Below, piece by piece: positions 22,797 to 33,835 of a stretch of DNA of 64,000 nucleotides; positions within the stretch are counted from its first letter, which is position 1, and every line of letters begins with the position of its first letter. The notes beneath the pieces are model-generated. The model searched no databases and was not told where the DNA came from. It saw only the letters and a list, made by a program, of their open reading frames with translations. The position numbers and the translations under genes were made by a program. The stretch lies in contig NC_092859.1 of assembly GCF_032062135.1 (NCBI RefSeq), positions 49,868,447 to 49,932,446 of the forward strand. Reading direction: 5' to 3'. This DNA is from Pyxicephalus adspersus (lineage: Eukaryota > Chordata > Amphibia > Anura > Pyxicephalidae).

Positions 22797-23632
22797 TAGT
22801 GTTGGTCGAATATCCCACTATTCGATTCGACAGCTATTCGATCGAATAGGGGGATATTGTTTAGGTAATCGAATGCCAAATTCGAACACCATTAAAGTCA
22901 ATGGTGGGAAAATTTAGGGTATTTTTCGGGACTGTGAAGAACTGCAAGAGCAATTAGGGGACCAAAGATGACAGCTTTGCTCCCCTGATTGCTTTTGCAG
23001 CCCTTTACTTTTATTTGTATGTGTTCTTGGATAGATTTTCTCTATCCAAGAACACAGGAGTCCTGTGTTCCTAGATAGAGAAACTCCATCCAGGAATAGG
23101 GATAGTGCTCCCTGATTGGCTGAGGAAAGCTTTCCGCGGATCACACACTGTTCTCAATGAATGCAACCGCAGCCGCATTCATTGAGAAGATCCCCGGCAC
23201 TAGAGGGTAATTAACCTCTAGTGCCGCGGATCGCACACTGTTCTCAATGAATGCGACCGTGGCCGCATTCATGGGTAGATCCCCTGAGCACTTGAGGCTA
23301 AATGGGGACAAGTCTCCCCATTCATTCACCTCTAGTGCTCTGTGATTGGCAGGGGAAAGGAAAATCCTGATGACGCTTGAGCTGTCATTCCACACTGTGC
23401 AGCCGTGGGAATCATACTGTCATTGTGGGATATCCTGTAAAAAAATAAAAGTTAGCTACACAAATCACACCCATTTAATAAATTACTTTACATCATTATT
23501 TTTTTTTAACACATTTTTACACACAAAATTTGCACCGTCGAATCCCGTGTTTTTCGGATCTGGTCTATCCGAATTCGAAAAGCCATATTCGGGTCGAATA
23601 AAAGGACAACCCAAATTTGAACACCAACACTA
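22797..23632. mobile_element. Non-autonomous hAT-like element, 836 bp
   Basis: Starts TAGTGTTGGTCGAATAT and ends with AACACCAACACTA, giving a perfect 10-bp terminal inverted repeat (TAGTGTTGGT) followed by looser similarity. It is flanked by a perfect 8-bp duplication CTTCCTCT. The subterminal regions are full of TCGAAT/ATTCGA words, likely transposase binding sites. The interior contains hairpins (GTGTTCTTGGATAG / CTATCCAAGAACAC at about 23020-23055; CTCAATGAATGC / GCATTCATTGAG) and the CCTCTAGTGCC core shared with 17590-17941 and 45515-46073. There is no transposase, so it was moved by an autonomous relative elsewhere. Confidence 0.85.
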
Positions 23633-23640
23633 CTTCCTCT
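23633..23640. repeat. Target-site duplication, right (CTTCCTCT)
   Basis: Matches 22789-22796 exactly. Together they mark the insertion boundaries of the hAT-like element. Confidence 0.85.
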
Positions 23641-23719
23641 AGATAAGGAAAAAGCAACTGCACAGCCAGATGTATCGTTTTCAAAAACAGCATTATTATA
23701 CAGAGGCAACTACTGCCAC

Positions 23720-24520
23720 AACTGCTTGACCAGGGTAGTTCGGACCTCCCAGCCCTTGCACTTGCATCTTAACACCCTGCTACAAATTGACCACCTCCCC
23801 CAACCTGCTTACCAACCCACCAAAAATACACGGACAGGAAGTTGCACTTTAATTGGCTGGCAAGCAGCCATTCATTTAGACAATAAATAAATAACAATAA
23901 CATTATAAATAATCATCAATTAAATAACAAAACATATCAACGTAAATTACATTAACAATCTTATTAACCATAATACCAAAATTAACCCCCTTTTATATTA
24001 ACGTTGCAAGATCCCTGTTTCAAACCTTAACCACCAGGATGCAGGTCTCAGAAGGCATAATCCGTACTCCACCAGAATTTCAATCCAAATGCACCACCTT
24101 ATCCCTTAGCCGCCCAGCACAGACTCAGGAGCCATAACCAACATACCACTATAAAGAGGGACCTTACCACCGAGGATCCCTGTTACCACAAATCACAGTT
24201 TGCCATGTCCAGGATCCCTGCCTTCCATGACCCCAACCGCCACCTTTAACAAACCACACTAAACCACTTACCAAATCCAAGGAGGGCGGGCAGGGAACGC
24301 CGTTTTTCCTAAAAGAGGGCCTCCCACTTCCGACTTCCCCCTTTTAAAACCCCCTCTTCCTGAACACACATTCCTCAACACTTATGCTGGCACTGTCCCT
24401 CCCTATACTCTTTGGACTACTTAACCCTTTACTACAATTTTGTTGGGGATTCACACCCTGTCATGCAGGCCCTGCGCCTAACCTTGTACGGCTACGGGTC
24501 TCACTTTATGTGCACAAAAC
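23720..24520. repeat. Unclassified C-rich repeat-like block
   Basis: Strongly strand-asymmetric: plus strand poor in G, rich in A and C (for example CCTCCCCCAACCTGC), then GC-rich CTTCCGACTTCCCCC near 24330. It ends with a module at 24465-24515 (CCTGCGCCTAACC, ACGGCTACGGGTCTC) that recurs at 51820-51865. The type of element is not established; an LTR- or DIRS-like end is possible. Confidence 0.4.
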
Positions 24521-26009
24521 AGTTATCACAAAATGCAAGCACATTTGAGTCTGAGGTAGAATACTGGCTAGTGGCAGGTCAGTTTTATTGAGCAAGACTA
24601 AGTCATAATTTATCTATTTATCTATCAAAACAGAGCACAGGGGCTACAAGAAATAAAACACTGCAAATTATAATGGTCATTAGAACAGGATTAATGAGAA
24701 AACTAGGCTGTAGTAAAGAGACAAAACACACAGGCTGCTGTTTTCTTACAATAATTTGAGCTGTATATCTTATGTGAGATAATTTAGGTATACTTTTTTT
24801 TAACTTTTTCTTTTTTTTAATGAGGCAGTGGTGTGTTGTGTACAAATTGCAATTGCAAGAACAGATTGTCAGCAGCCAGTGAATTGTACACTTTGCTCTA
24901 AACTTTCAAAATTACTTATTACATACCAAACTACTTTAGGCCTGTTTCTGTTGTTTAAAGGTGAAAATAAATACCTGAACTGGGATTTCAAACCCAAATG
25001 ATGCACTGTAAAATCAAAAACATTTATACATATTCTTGTGTGCGTTGAGATTTCAAAGCGTTATAAATATGAAAAAAATCATAATAATTACCCAATTATT
25101 TGGGTAAAGAGGGGGATACAATTCTATTGACATTCTGTACACCATTTTGCATTGGCAAAAAAGGTGTTACAGCAGTGTCAGAATTTGTTATATCATTTGC
25201 TTAATTCAGATCATTGAAACTGGCCAGAGACCTAGAAAAGCAGAGGCCAGTAATGGCAGCCTATGAAATTTTCTCTTAACAGATATACTTTAAAGCTAAA
25301 CTCTTGGATAAAAGTCTTTTTTCTTCCATCCTTACCCATCTCCAGTCAATAATTTGTTATATTTTGTTTAAATCATAAAGCAATCAGCAGAAATCTAAGC
25401 ATTTATCATCCGGAATGTCATACTCCCAGCTTGTTTTAATACATTTTTTTTGGCAGAGGATGGAGAAAGTTCTGTGGGCAGTGACAGGGGTGTTTACCAC
25501 CCTCTGTCACCTCCGCTACAGGTGGAAAGTTGTCTACTATGTCATCACACCCACAACTGTAATCTTAAGAGATGTAGGAATTTTATTTTAGAAATCTCAA
25601 CATGGTGTAATCGTGTTTTTTTGTAATGTATCCAAGGTCATAAGTTTGCAGTTGTCCGTCAACATTGTGAATGTAATTCTTGGCCCTGTTGAATAGTTCA
25701 CAATGTATTTGCTCAAGCAACATTTTTATTTATTTATTTATTTATTTATTTTTTTTTTTACAAAATCTAATTCTTAACATTTCTCCTATCTTGCATATGG
25801 CCTGGTCATACAGGGGTCAGTGGTAGATTAGGGAAAGCCCAGCATTTGCAGTACAGAATAAAATATAATATTATTCACAGTTAAAATAGGATGATCAAAA
25901 CAAAACTGAAATGCAGATACCATCACTAACTATTAAACTGAAGAAGACCATTATACAGGTTTTTTGGGTATCAACAACTAGAATCATGTTTTAGGCATGG
26001 TAATACCTA
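24521..26009. other. No gene; short repeat remnants
   Basis: AT-rich. 25291-25560 begins CTTTAAAGCTAAACTCTTGG, resembling the left end of the AACTAAAC-TIR elements, but the right end is not seen. A (TTTA)n run lies at about 25728-25761. No coding similarity. Confidence 0.4.
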
Positions 26010-26014
26010 CTATT
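26010..26014. repeat. Target-site duplication, left (CTATT)
   Basis: Five bases identical to 26798-26802, flanking the TGTAA...TTACA ends of the solo LTR. A 5-bp duplication is typical of Gypsy-like integration. Confidence 0.8.
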
Positions 26015-26070
26015 TGTAATGCGCCTGGGCACACAAACCACGACCAACTCCAGATACCCTTAAATCAGGC

Positions 26071-26076
26071 TTTATT
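26071..26076 (-). promoter_or_regulatory. Polyadenylation signal AATAAA in solo LTR
   Basis: TTTATT on the plus strand is AATAAA on the minus strand, about 60 bp before the LTR's 3' end, where the R/U5 boundary is expected. Confidence 0.6.
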
Positions 26077-26353
26077 CAATATCATACAGCACAGCAAGGG
26101 TTAAGTCCAATAAAGCGAAGTACAGGAGGATAAGGCAAATGCAGGTCAAGAACAATCCGAAGTCAGGGCAGGCAGCAAGCAGAATGGTCAGTAACAATCC
26201 GAGGTCAGGGCTGGCAGAGTTCAAGCAAGGTGAGTTTCAGACCAGGTCACTAAGGTAATGACAAACAGATAAACTTTAAACCACATAGAGACACACCCAA
26301 GCACACTGTGTTAACAGAGGCTATAGCGGGCAATGGGGTGATGGACAGGCTCT

Positions 26354-26365
26354 CCTTAAATAGCC
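26354..26365 (-). promoter_or_regulatory. TATA-like box of solo LTR
   Basis: The minus strand reads GGCTATTTAAGG. It lies downstream of CCAAT motifs (26373-26377 inverted, 26431-26440 direct) and about 280 bp upstream of the AATAAA, which is the layout of an LTR promoter. Confidence 0.55.
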
Positions 26366-26797
26366 AGGATGACCAATCACCTTGCGCCACCTGGCACTGT
26401 CTGATGGGAGACTGAGTAAATCCCCTGCAGCTGATTGGCCGCAGGGAATTCAAACTAACTATGTCCCGCCCTGGGGCGAAGCAGCCGAGTGCCACGCCCT
26501 CGGGGGGTACAAGAGGGACGCATGGTAACACGCGCACCTCTTCCCACAGTACCCCTAGGACGTGCACTACTTTGCACTTGCACAGTGCTGGGAGCAGGAG
26601 CCACATTCAAAGGGATGCAAGGGCTGCTGCCTGGCTGATCAGTAATTAGTCCAGGGCGGATCCCTCCGCCTGCAGAGACAGACAAGCTGTGAGCAGAGGA
26701 GCAGCCTTGGTTATGCTGCTTGCTACTGAGGGGTCTCCCTCTGTGGCTGGGAACCCCAGGGACACCGCAGGCTCGCAGGGCGGGTAAGTTCCTTACA

Positions 26798-26802
26798 CTA
26801 TT
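26798..26802. repeat. Target-site duplication, right (CTATT)
   Basis: Matches 26010-26014. Confidence 0.8.
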
Positions 26803-27410
26803 TTAAATTTTCATGGCTTGCGTTATCCTTTGCAGCCTAGTTGTAACAGATAAGTGTTTCTTCTTCAGATAATTTCTTAAGTCTTATTTATTCGCCACAA
26901 ATAAAGTGATTGTACTGATTACTCTTAGTGATGAGGGAAACTGAGAAATTAATTTTTGCAAAAATAAACATTCTAGCAAAAAAATTCCATAAAAATACAT
27001 CTCAATTGAAGGTGGTGGTAGAGCGTTATGCAAACTTGTGGGAGCTGAATGTATCAAACATGTAGTTGTTCTATAAATTAAAGTTAAGGTAAAGTCAGGA
27101 AAAGATGATCCTAAAACCCATGATGACTTTTTAAACTGAATCAGGAGAGTCAATGAGAACATGTTTTAATGTTTCTCTCAGTATTGGAGGATACGAGAAC
27201 TCATAGGTAAAAGATTGACCTACTTAGTAATTGTTTCTAATATTCAGCTCCACTTGCCCCTAGATTTGTTTCCTTCCTGTGGCACTGAAAATCTGGACAA
27301 TGCTGTAAGAAAAACTTCCTTTTTCTTCCTCTTGGCATACATTCTTCATATTGAGGTCCATCAGGGCCTAGTGACAGTTTGGGTGAAGCCCAACAAGACA
27401 AGGTCATTGT
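26803..27410. other. No gene recognised
   Basis: AT-rich. A 92-codon minus-strand frame at 26884-27162 shows no motif I know; the region could belong to an older repeat. Confidence 0.4.
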
Positions 27411-27889
27411 TTGACCTCCCTAGTGGTAACCCCGAGTGTGACTCGGGGTAGAAAAAAGTTGCTGAAAGCGGTAACCCCGAGTCACACTCTGGGTAGGATA
27501 AACCTATAGGAAGGTTAGTGAATACAGTGCTTACCTGATCCGCCGTTGTCCATCGCCGCAATCCCTGTTTTCTCTCTTCTTCCTCTGGCGTCTTCTGCAC
27601 ACGATGAGTCACCGGGGAGTTCCCGGTGATGTTGGTGCGTGTGTACGTTGATGGCGGGCAGGGCGGGAAATTCGAAATCCATTAGTATTGCATTCAATAC
27701 ACAATAACTGTACTGAATGCAATACATATATATATTAATTTATTTATTTAATTTCATATTTTTACATGATTTTGTGTTTCAAACTTTATTATACTCATAC
27801 TATTATATTATACTGTAAATTAAATTTTTTTGAAAAACAATATACCACTTTTAGACATCCAGACAGAAATGTACCGCTAGGGAGGTTAA
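27411..27889. mobile_element. CCTCCC-TIR element, complete copy
   Basis: Left end GACCTCCCTAGTGGTAACCC, right end GTACCGCTAGGGAGGTTAA: an inverted pair about 20 bp long. Inner features: tandem ACCCCGAGTGTGACTCGGGG hairpins near 27430-27495; an inverted pair GTATTGCATTCAATAC / GTACTGAATGCAATAC near 27685-27725; an AT-rich right third. A donor-like ATCAGGTAAGCAC lies on the minus strand at 27527-27539. Partial or divergent copies are at 9545-9841, 33655-33835 and 41541-41875. Non-coding. Confidence 0.8.
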
Positions 27890-30752
27890 AGGTAGAATCT
27901 GGAGTCAAAAGAAGTCCACTTACTATGGAAACTACAGTATTGTAAAGTAGTGAATCTGACATTCAGCAATATTCTCTTATGGAGCAGCTCCAAGATACGT
28001 GTGTTTTATTTTTAAATGTGTTATGAATGTAAAATTCACTGCTTTATAAATAGACCCCCATATGTTTTGGATTATTTGTTATTGCTTTTTTTAATCCAGG
28101 CTAGAGGACTCTTTCACCTTATTTTGAACAAGCTGACTGCAAAAAAGATGTAACGCACCAATGTGTCTCTCCTGTTCATAACAAAACATATTTGGACAGT
28201 ATTTCAAGTTATCAGAGTCCATTGACAGTGGATAATTACTGGCTCGGTGGGTAATGCACGTCCAGATGTGGGATAGAGTTAAGTCATTCTTAGGAAGATT
28301 GCTGTCAGAGAAACAGAGAAAATTTGGCCTGTAATAATAAAATGTAGCAGTCTAACATATTGTTCAGATATTATGTGTACTACATGCCTTGGTTTAAAGG
28401 GTTTTAACCTTTCCCATCTTAGGAGGAAATAAGTAAGAAGTGTTGATTTTGTTATTTCCTATGTTAATGTTGCAGATTTACAGATGTGTGTCTTCACACT
28501 GATACATCTGCTCTTTTCCATCAGCTTTCCTAAGCAAATACTGCACTGTAAGCTTAATATTTCACATTTTCTTTAAAGGTTTATTTATGACAAATGGGTT
28601 ACAAAGTACTACACTTACATTTACTTTAAACTTTTAAAACAAGGTCATCTTTAATAAATCATCCAAATTATTATGCTTTTTTAAACGTTATTATAGCAGT
28701 TTGAGGTATTTCTTAAAATAGAGAAAAACACATAAAAGGGTGTGTGTGGCGGAGGCCTGTTGTGAAGGACAAGGACTGAGAAAAAGCAAAACAAAAAGGA
28801 TAGGAGGTGAGAACAAAAACCTAAGAAGCAGAGTATGTGGTGAGGTAGAAGAAGAGGTGATATAGGGTGATGGCAAAGCCAATAGCAGAGAGGAAGGAAA
28901 AGGAACTTGTTGGTCGAAAATATGCTAACTAGTAAAATTGTTCCAAAATTATTGTTGACTGAATGTCGAGAGAGGTCACATGGATATAATTTTTAGGTCA
29001 TATTCTAGAGAGCTTGTATATTTAGGACAATGACACCAGGGGGTGTTTCCAATTTTTCCACAAAGCAGACAGGCCTTAGTAGCATTATAAAATGTGAGTT
29101 TTTGGACTATGGAACTGTGAGTTCCTGGACAGGTTGATCAGGTTGAAATTGAATTAAAGAACTTGGGGTCCCATGAGAAAAAGTATATGATCTGGATAAC
29201 ATCTTTCCAAATGAGCAAAGGAAATACTTGTAATTAGTAACTATTTGTTATAGAAGCCTTGTTTAAAAGTAAACAGTATGATGAATTTGTCCCTGGAAGC
29301 AACTATGGCCCAATGGTATTGCACCTAATCCTGGTGGACCCCCCTAATACAGAAGCTCTAAAATCTCATCAGTGGGGTTTGGGTGAGGGTTCCAGTCTTG
29401 GCTGAAGGTTCCAGACTTTGTTGTCATTAAAGTGTATTTCTTTACATTTGAGGACCATTATCTACTGGCAAAATGATGGGTCTGTCTGACTTTATGAGAA
29501 TTTAGGGTAGCCTATTATGAACATCAATAAAAATGAAAAAGGTAAGATAGTGGTAAGTATTTGATCCAGATAGTTAGGGTTGATCCAAAGAGAGATTGTT
29601 TGTGCCATGGAAAAGGATAGTTAGCTGGGTAAGTGTTTATAACTAAGCTTTTTTTTTTAGGAAATATGAGTGGTAGTGTTTGGAAAAGATGGATGAGACA
29701 AGGCCTTTATTTTGAGCATTGTTGAATCTCCCAAACCATGGCAACTGGATATCACTGCAAGAGCTAGCCTTAGCTTTCTGTAGAAAAGTTTTTTAGGACC
29801 TTTACTGCATTTGAAAAAGTTTTTTGTTTACATGGACTTTTGAGGTACATCCATACTTTAAAATCATCATAATTTGATTATAAAAACCATAAAAAGGTTT
29901 ACTAAAACAGACTTTAAGGGAAAAAGAGAGAATACAATGTAAGAACCAATACAATATCAGACACTTCAGTTGATTTTAAACTGTAGTTCACATAGACAAT
30001 ACCAGTCTCTCTTTGTTCTTGATGTGTTTCGCAGTGTATGCTTCTTCAGATGAACTTTCCTGAGAAATTCCATTTGAACTCTAAATCATATGCGGCAACT
30101 TCAATTTAATAATTCTAGAATTTTTTTTCAATCCAGTTATTTAATAATGTATTTGCACTTACATGATACCTTAAATTATCTTCATCAAATCTGAGATTTT
30201 AACAGATTTACAATGTAGCCAATTAGTACTGCTTTTTCCTGTTTATAGGATATATTTGGGGAGGGCAAACAGATTCATGTTCCAAGTGAAAATGCACACT
30301 TGATCTGAATACCCACAACCATGCTATTAACACCAAATGTGTGATACCTAATTAGTCATCAATAACATTTTTCTATTACCCAAGATGATAATTCAGGGAA
30401 CATTTATCATCGATAAAGTCTCACTGGATGGATCAGCACTGACACCTTGGATGAAAATTTAGTCTTTTTAATCAAGATTCACAAATTATTCCCATTTTAA
30501 ATCTCATAATCATTAGATCATAAAACATCATCATATTTACACTTCATACTGTGTAAACTGCAAGTATCTATTACAATTGTAAAACCATTACATTATATCC
30601 AATATTTATCCCCTCACATATAGTTCAATAGCGCTAATAAATAATAGCACTTATAAATAATTTACCATCAGTCCCACTAGTCAAAAAAATAAAAACTCTG
30701 ATATATTCATATATGTATATATGTGTCACCTGCTGACATATATGCTGGCATG
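27890..30752. other. No gene recognised
   Basis: Mostly AT-rich. The minus strand at 28690-28900 is pyrimidine-rich, which creates a chance open frame. At 30020-30060 GATGTGTTTCGCAG and GCTTCTTCAGATG resemble a motif pair seen again at about 50440-50480, possibly ends of an unclassified retroelement. Confidence 0.4.
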
Positions 30753-31860
30753 TTTCAATGGTAATTCCTCCTCTCCCACTCCTCTCCCTGTTTGTGGTCC
30801 CCAAGGGTCAATCCTTGGACCGGTCCTCTTTTCTCTGTACACCTCCTCTCTCGGTAGTCTCATATCCTCCTTTGGCTTACTGTACCATCTGTATGCTGAT
30901 GACACTCAAATCTATCTGTCCACCCCTAACTTGTCTCCCTCAGTCCTGGATTAGGTCTCATGCTGCATGTCAGCCATATCATCATGGATGTCTGACCGAT
31001 TCCTGAAACTCAACCTGGATAAAACAGAACTCATCATCATCCCTCCCTAAAATTCCAAATCTCCCCCTGACATTTCTAACTGTTAAAAACACTGTTATTC
31101 ACCCTCCCCTCAGGCACGTTGTATTGGCATCACCTTTGATTCTGCCCTCTAATTTACCCCCCATATTTTAGAACATTTCCAGGTCCTGTCACTTTCACCT
31201 ACGCAACATCTTCAAAATCTGCTCCTGCCTGTCCCCAGAGACCACTAAACTCCTTGTACATGCTCTATTTTCTTGTCTGGACTACTGTAACCTCCTCCTC
31301 TCTAGTATTCCACTAACCCGACTCTCTCCTCTACAATCTATTATGAATGCTGCAGCCAGACTAATCAATCCCTCCCACCGCTCCTCTTCTGCTGTATCTC
31401 TTTGCGGTTCTCTTCATTGGTTTCCATTTCACCTTAGAATCAAATTCAAGCTCCTGTGCTTTGCCTTCAAATCTCCCCACAGTTCTTGTCCTACTTACAT
31501 TTCTGACCTGGTAAATAAATACTCCCCCTGCCGCTCTCTCCGCTCCTCTGATGACCTAATACTGACTTCCTCACTCATAACCTCATGACACGGACGGCTA
31601 CAAGACTTTTCTAGAGCTGCCCCAACTCCCTGGAACGGTCTTCCTCATTGTATTCGGCTTGCTCCTACTCTCTGCTCATTTAAAAGAGCGCTCAAAACCT
31701 ATTTTATCAAACTTGCCTACCCATCTTCTTCTGTCTTTTGAAACCATGACTACTTCCCACCATTACATATATCCCCTCCTATTGTGTGTTACTTCCCCCA
31801 CCTCCTAGATTATTATTAATATTGAATTGAATAATGAATAATAATAATAATACCACAATC
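30753..31860 (+). pseudogene. CR1/L2-type LINE fragment, 3' half
   Basis: A 5'-truncated copy of the same LINE family as 7923-10741, opposite orientation. It begins in the reverse transcriptase at FNGNSSSPT, then [20 protein letters not shown], then [15 protein letters not shown], which carries the YADD catalytic aspartates (about 30885-30915). A stop follows at about 30952; after it come WMSDRFLKLNLDKTELIIIP in another frame, LDYCNLLLSSIPL-like residues, and the C-terminal block NAAARLINPSHRSSSAVSLC with SLHWFPFHLRIKFKLL. It ends at about 31810 in the CCCCACCTCCTA block and an (AAT)-rich run, but has lost the GCGCTATATAAAT tail kept by the other copy. Several stops make it inactive. Confidence 0.85.
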
Positions 31861-31879
31861 TACTTGTATGTGTGTATCT

Positions 31880-31881
31880 AC

Positions 31882-31954
<73 letters not shown>
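31880..31954. repeat. (TA)n microsatellite
   Basis: Nearly pure TA dinucleotides with one C interruption, adjoining the left end of a TIR element. Confidence 0.9.
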
Positions 31955-31955
<1 letters not shown>

Positions 31956-32865
31956 TTTCGGACTATAAGACCGAAAACTGGGGGGGAANNNNNNNNNNNN
32001 NNNNNNNNNNNNNNNNNNNNNNNNNNNNNNNNNNNNNNNNNNNNNNNNNNNNNNNNNNNNNNNNNNNNNNNNNNNNNNNNNNNNNNNNNNNNNNNNNNNN
32101 NNNNNNNNNNNNNNNNNNNNNNNNNNNNNNNNNNNNNNNNNNNNNNNNNNNNNNNNNNNNNNNNNNNNNNNNNNNNNNNNNNNNNNNNNNNNNNNNNNNN
32201 NNNNNNNNNNNNNNNNNNNNNNNNNNNNNNNNNNNNNNNNNNNNNNNNNNNNNNNNNNNNNNNNNNNNNNNNNNNNNNNNNNNNNNNNNNNNNNNNNNNN
32301 NNNNNNNNNNNNNNNNNNNNNNNNNNNNNNNNNNNNNNNNNNNNNNNNNNNNNNNNNNNNNNNNNNNNNNNNNNNNNNNNNNNNNNNNNNNNNNNNNNNN
32401 NNNNNNNNNNNNNNNNNNNNNNNNNNNNNNNNNNNNNNNNNNNNNNNNNNNNNNNNNNNNNNNNNNNNNNNNNNNNNNNNNNNNNNNNNNNNNNNNNNNN
32501 NNNNNNNNNNNNNNNNNNNNNNNNNNNNNNNNNNNNNNNNNNNNNNNNNNNNNNNNNNNNNNNNNNNNNNNNNNNNNNNNNNNNNNNNNNNNNNNNNNNN
32601 NNNNNNNNNNNNNNNNNNNNNNNNNNNNNNNNNNNNNNNNNNNNNNNNNNNNNNNNNNNNNNNNNNNNNNNNNNNNNNNNNNNNNNNNNNNNNNNNNNNN
32701 NNNNNNNNNNNNNNNNNNNNNNNNNNNNNNNNNNNNNNNNNNNNGATACATTGACACAGAGTGATTTTTTAGTATTTTGTTCAGAATCTTTTTTTTCTAG
32801 GTTTTTCTCCTTTAAAATTGGGTGCGTCTTATAGGCCGGAGCGTCTTATAGTCCGAAAAATACGG
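31955..32865. mobile_element. TIR element containing the assembly gap
   Basis: The left side TTTTCGGACTATAAGACC and the right side GTCTTATAGTCCGAAAAATA are inverted copies, followed on the right by a second partial repeat (GCGTCTTATAGGCC). Both sides are flanked by TA repeats, which fits a TA target site. The interior is largely unknown because of the gap. It is probably a mariner-like or other TA-inserting non-autonomous element; superfamily not determined. Confidence 0.65.
31989..32744. other. Assembly gap (756 N)
   Basis: A run of N. Open frames that cross it are meaningless. Confidence 1.
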
Positions 32866-33109
32866 TATATATATATATTTATATACATATATATATATGG
32901 TGATTTTTTCCAAAACAGTGCATATTTCAGACAACTAAATTTGGCAAGAAAGTATATTCTTTTGTATATTTTTTTTCATTTTGTTGTGCTTTAAGAGGTC
33001 TGGAAAACAGGCAATTTTTTATATAGTCTTACCTTTTTTTTCCAAACCCTAAAAACATCCTGCAGTGCAACATGGTACAAGGCAATGCAATGCATTACTA
33101 TTACCACTG

Positions 33110-33412
33110 AGGCAGTACAGTGGCTCAGAGGTAAGTGCTCTGACCTTTGCAGCACTAGGTCCCTGCTTCGAATGTCGGCCAGGACATAATCTGCATGGAG
33201 TTTGCAGGTTCTCTCTGTGTTTGTGTGGGTTTCCTCTGGGTACTCCGGTTTCCTCCCAAAAATATGCAGTTAGCTTAATTGGTTAGCCCCCAAAATTAAA
33301 CTTGGATTGTATTAAAGACATGTGGTGTGAAATATGTTATGTGACATAACTATGGACTTTGTACAGCTCTGCCTATTACGATGGCGCTATATAAATGCTG
33401 TGTAATAATTGC
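33110..33412 (+). mobile_element. tRNA-derived SINE, V-SINE-like
   Basis: The head has a pol III A box TGGCTCAGAGG (33121-33131) and a B-box-like GCTTCGAATGT (33165-33175). The middle (GGAGTTTGCAGGTTCTC, GGGTTTCCTC, CTCCGGTTTCCTCCC) matches the conserved central domain of vertebrate V-SINEs. The tail TGGCGCTATATAAATGCTGT matches the LINE 3' tail at 7960-8000. Non-coding; depends on LINE reverse transcriptase. The open frame inside is not a gene. Confidence 0.85.
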
Positions 33413-33654
33413 ACAGGTTTTTAAGCAGTGTCCAGCCACAACTGAATTCCCTGATTTTTCACTAGTATGTTACAGTCAAAGGCTTACCTGAGCATGGTCT
33501 GGAACCATGTTCAGGTAACTCAAAAAGCTTTTCTTTTCAAATCACCCTTCTAATCTAGTTATTGTTAACAAGCTGCCACCACGCTTTAGAAAGAAGAAGG
33601 TGAAGCTTTTTTTAAGCTTGCTACTACCTTGTTTAAAGTGACTACTAGACTCCC

Positions 33655-33835
33655 ATTAACCTCCTGAGCAGTTCATTTCTGTCTGGTTTTAAATGTTTAA
33701 AAGTGGTATATTGTTTTAAATTTATTTTACAGTATAATATAATAGTATGAGTATAATAAAGTTTGAAACACAAAATCATGTCAAAATAATAAAATAAATA
33801 AATTAAAAAAAAAAATGAGTAAAAGTATGAATCCA
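33655..33835. mobile_element. CCTCCC-TIR element, partial copy
   Basis: ATTAACCTCCTGAGCAGTTC followed by an AT-rich part with GTATGAGTATAATAAAGTTT, matching 27740-27889 on its minus strand. The other end is missing. Confidence 0.7.

Larger units (their letters stand above)
26015..26797 (-). mobile_element. Solo LTR, 783 bp, probably Gypsy-like
   Basis: Bounded by TGTAATG at the left and CCTTACA at the right, i.e. TG...CA with a short inverted repeat TGTAA/TTACA, and by 5-bp duplications CTATT. Orientation is set on the minus strand by a CCAAT box (from 26431-26440), an inverted CCAAT (26373-26377), a TATA-like TATTTAAGG (26354-26365), and then AATAAA (26076-26071) about 60 bp before the 3' end. 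No internal retroelement sequence lies on either side, so recombination between two LTRs has removed the coding part. Open frames inside are not genes. Family assignment (Gypsy rather than another LTR group) is inferred from TSD length and composition. Confidence 0.8.

Noticed and set aside
26250..26685. Overlapping minus-strand open frames of 118 and 76 codons
   Set aside because: They lie wholly inside the solo LTR, which is non-coding.
31868..32834. Open frames of about 300 codons
   Set aside because: They consist of TA repeat and the run of N; meaningless.
33121..33175. tRNA gene suggested by A and B boxes
   Set aside because: The boxes belong to the tRNA-derived head of a SINE; no cloverleaf with intact anticodon stem can be drawn with confidence.
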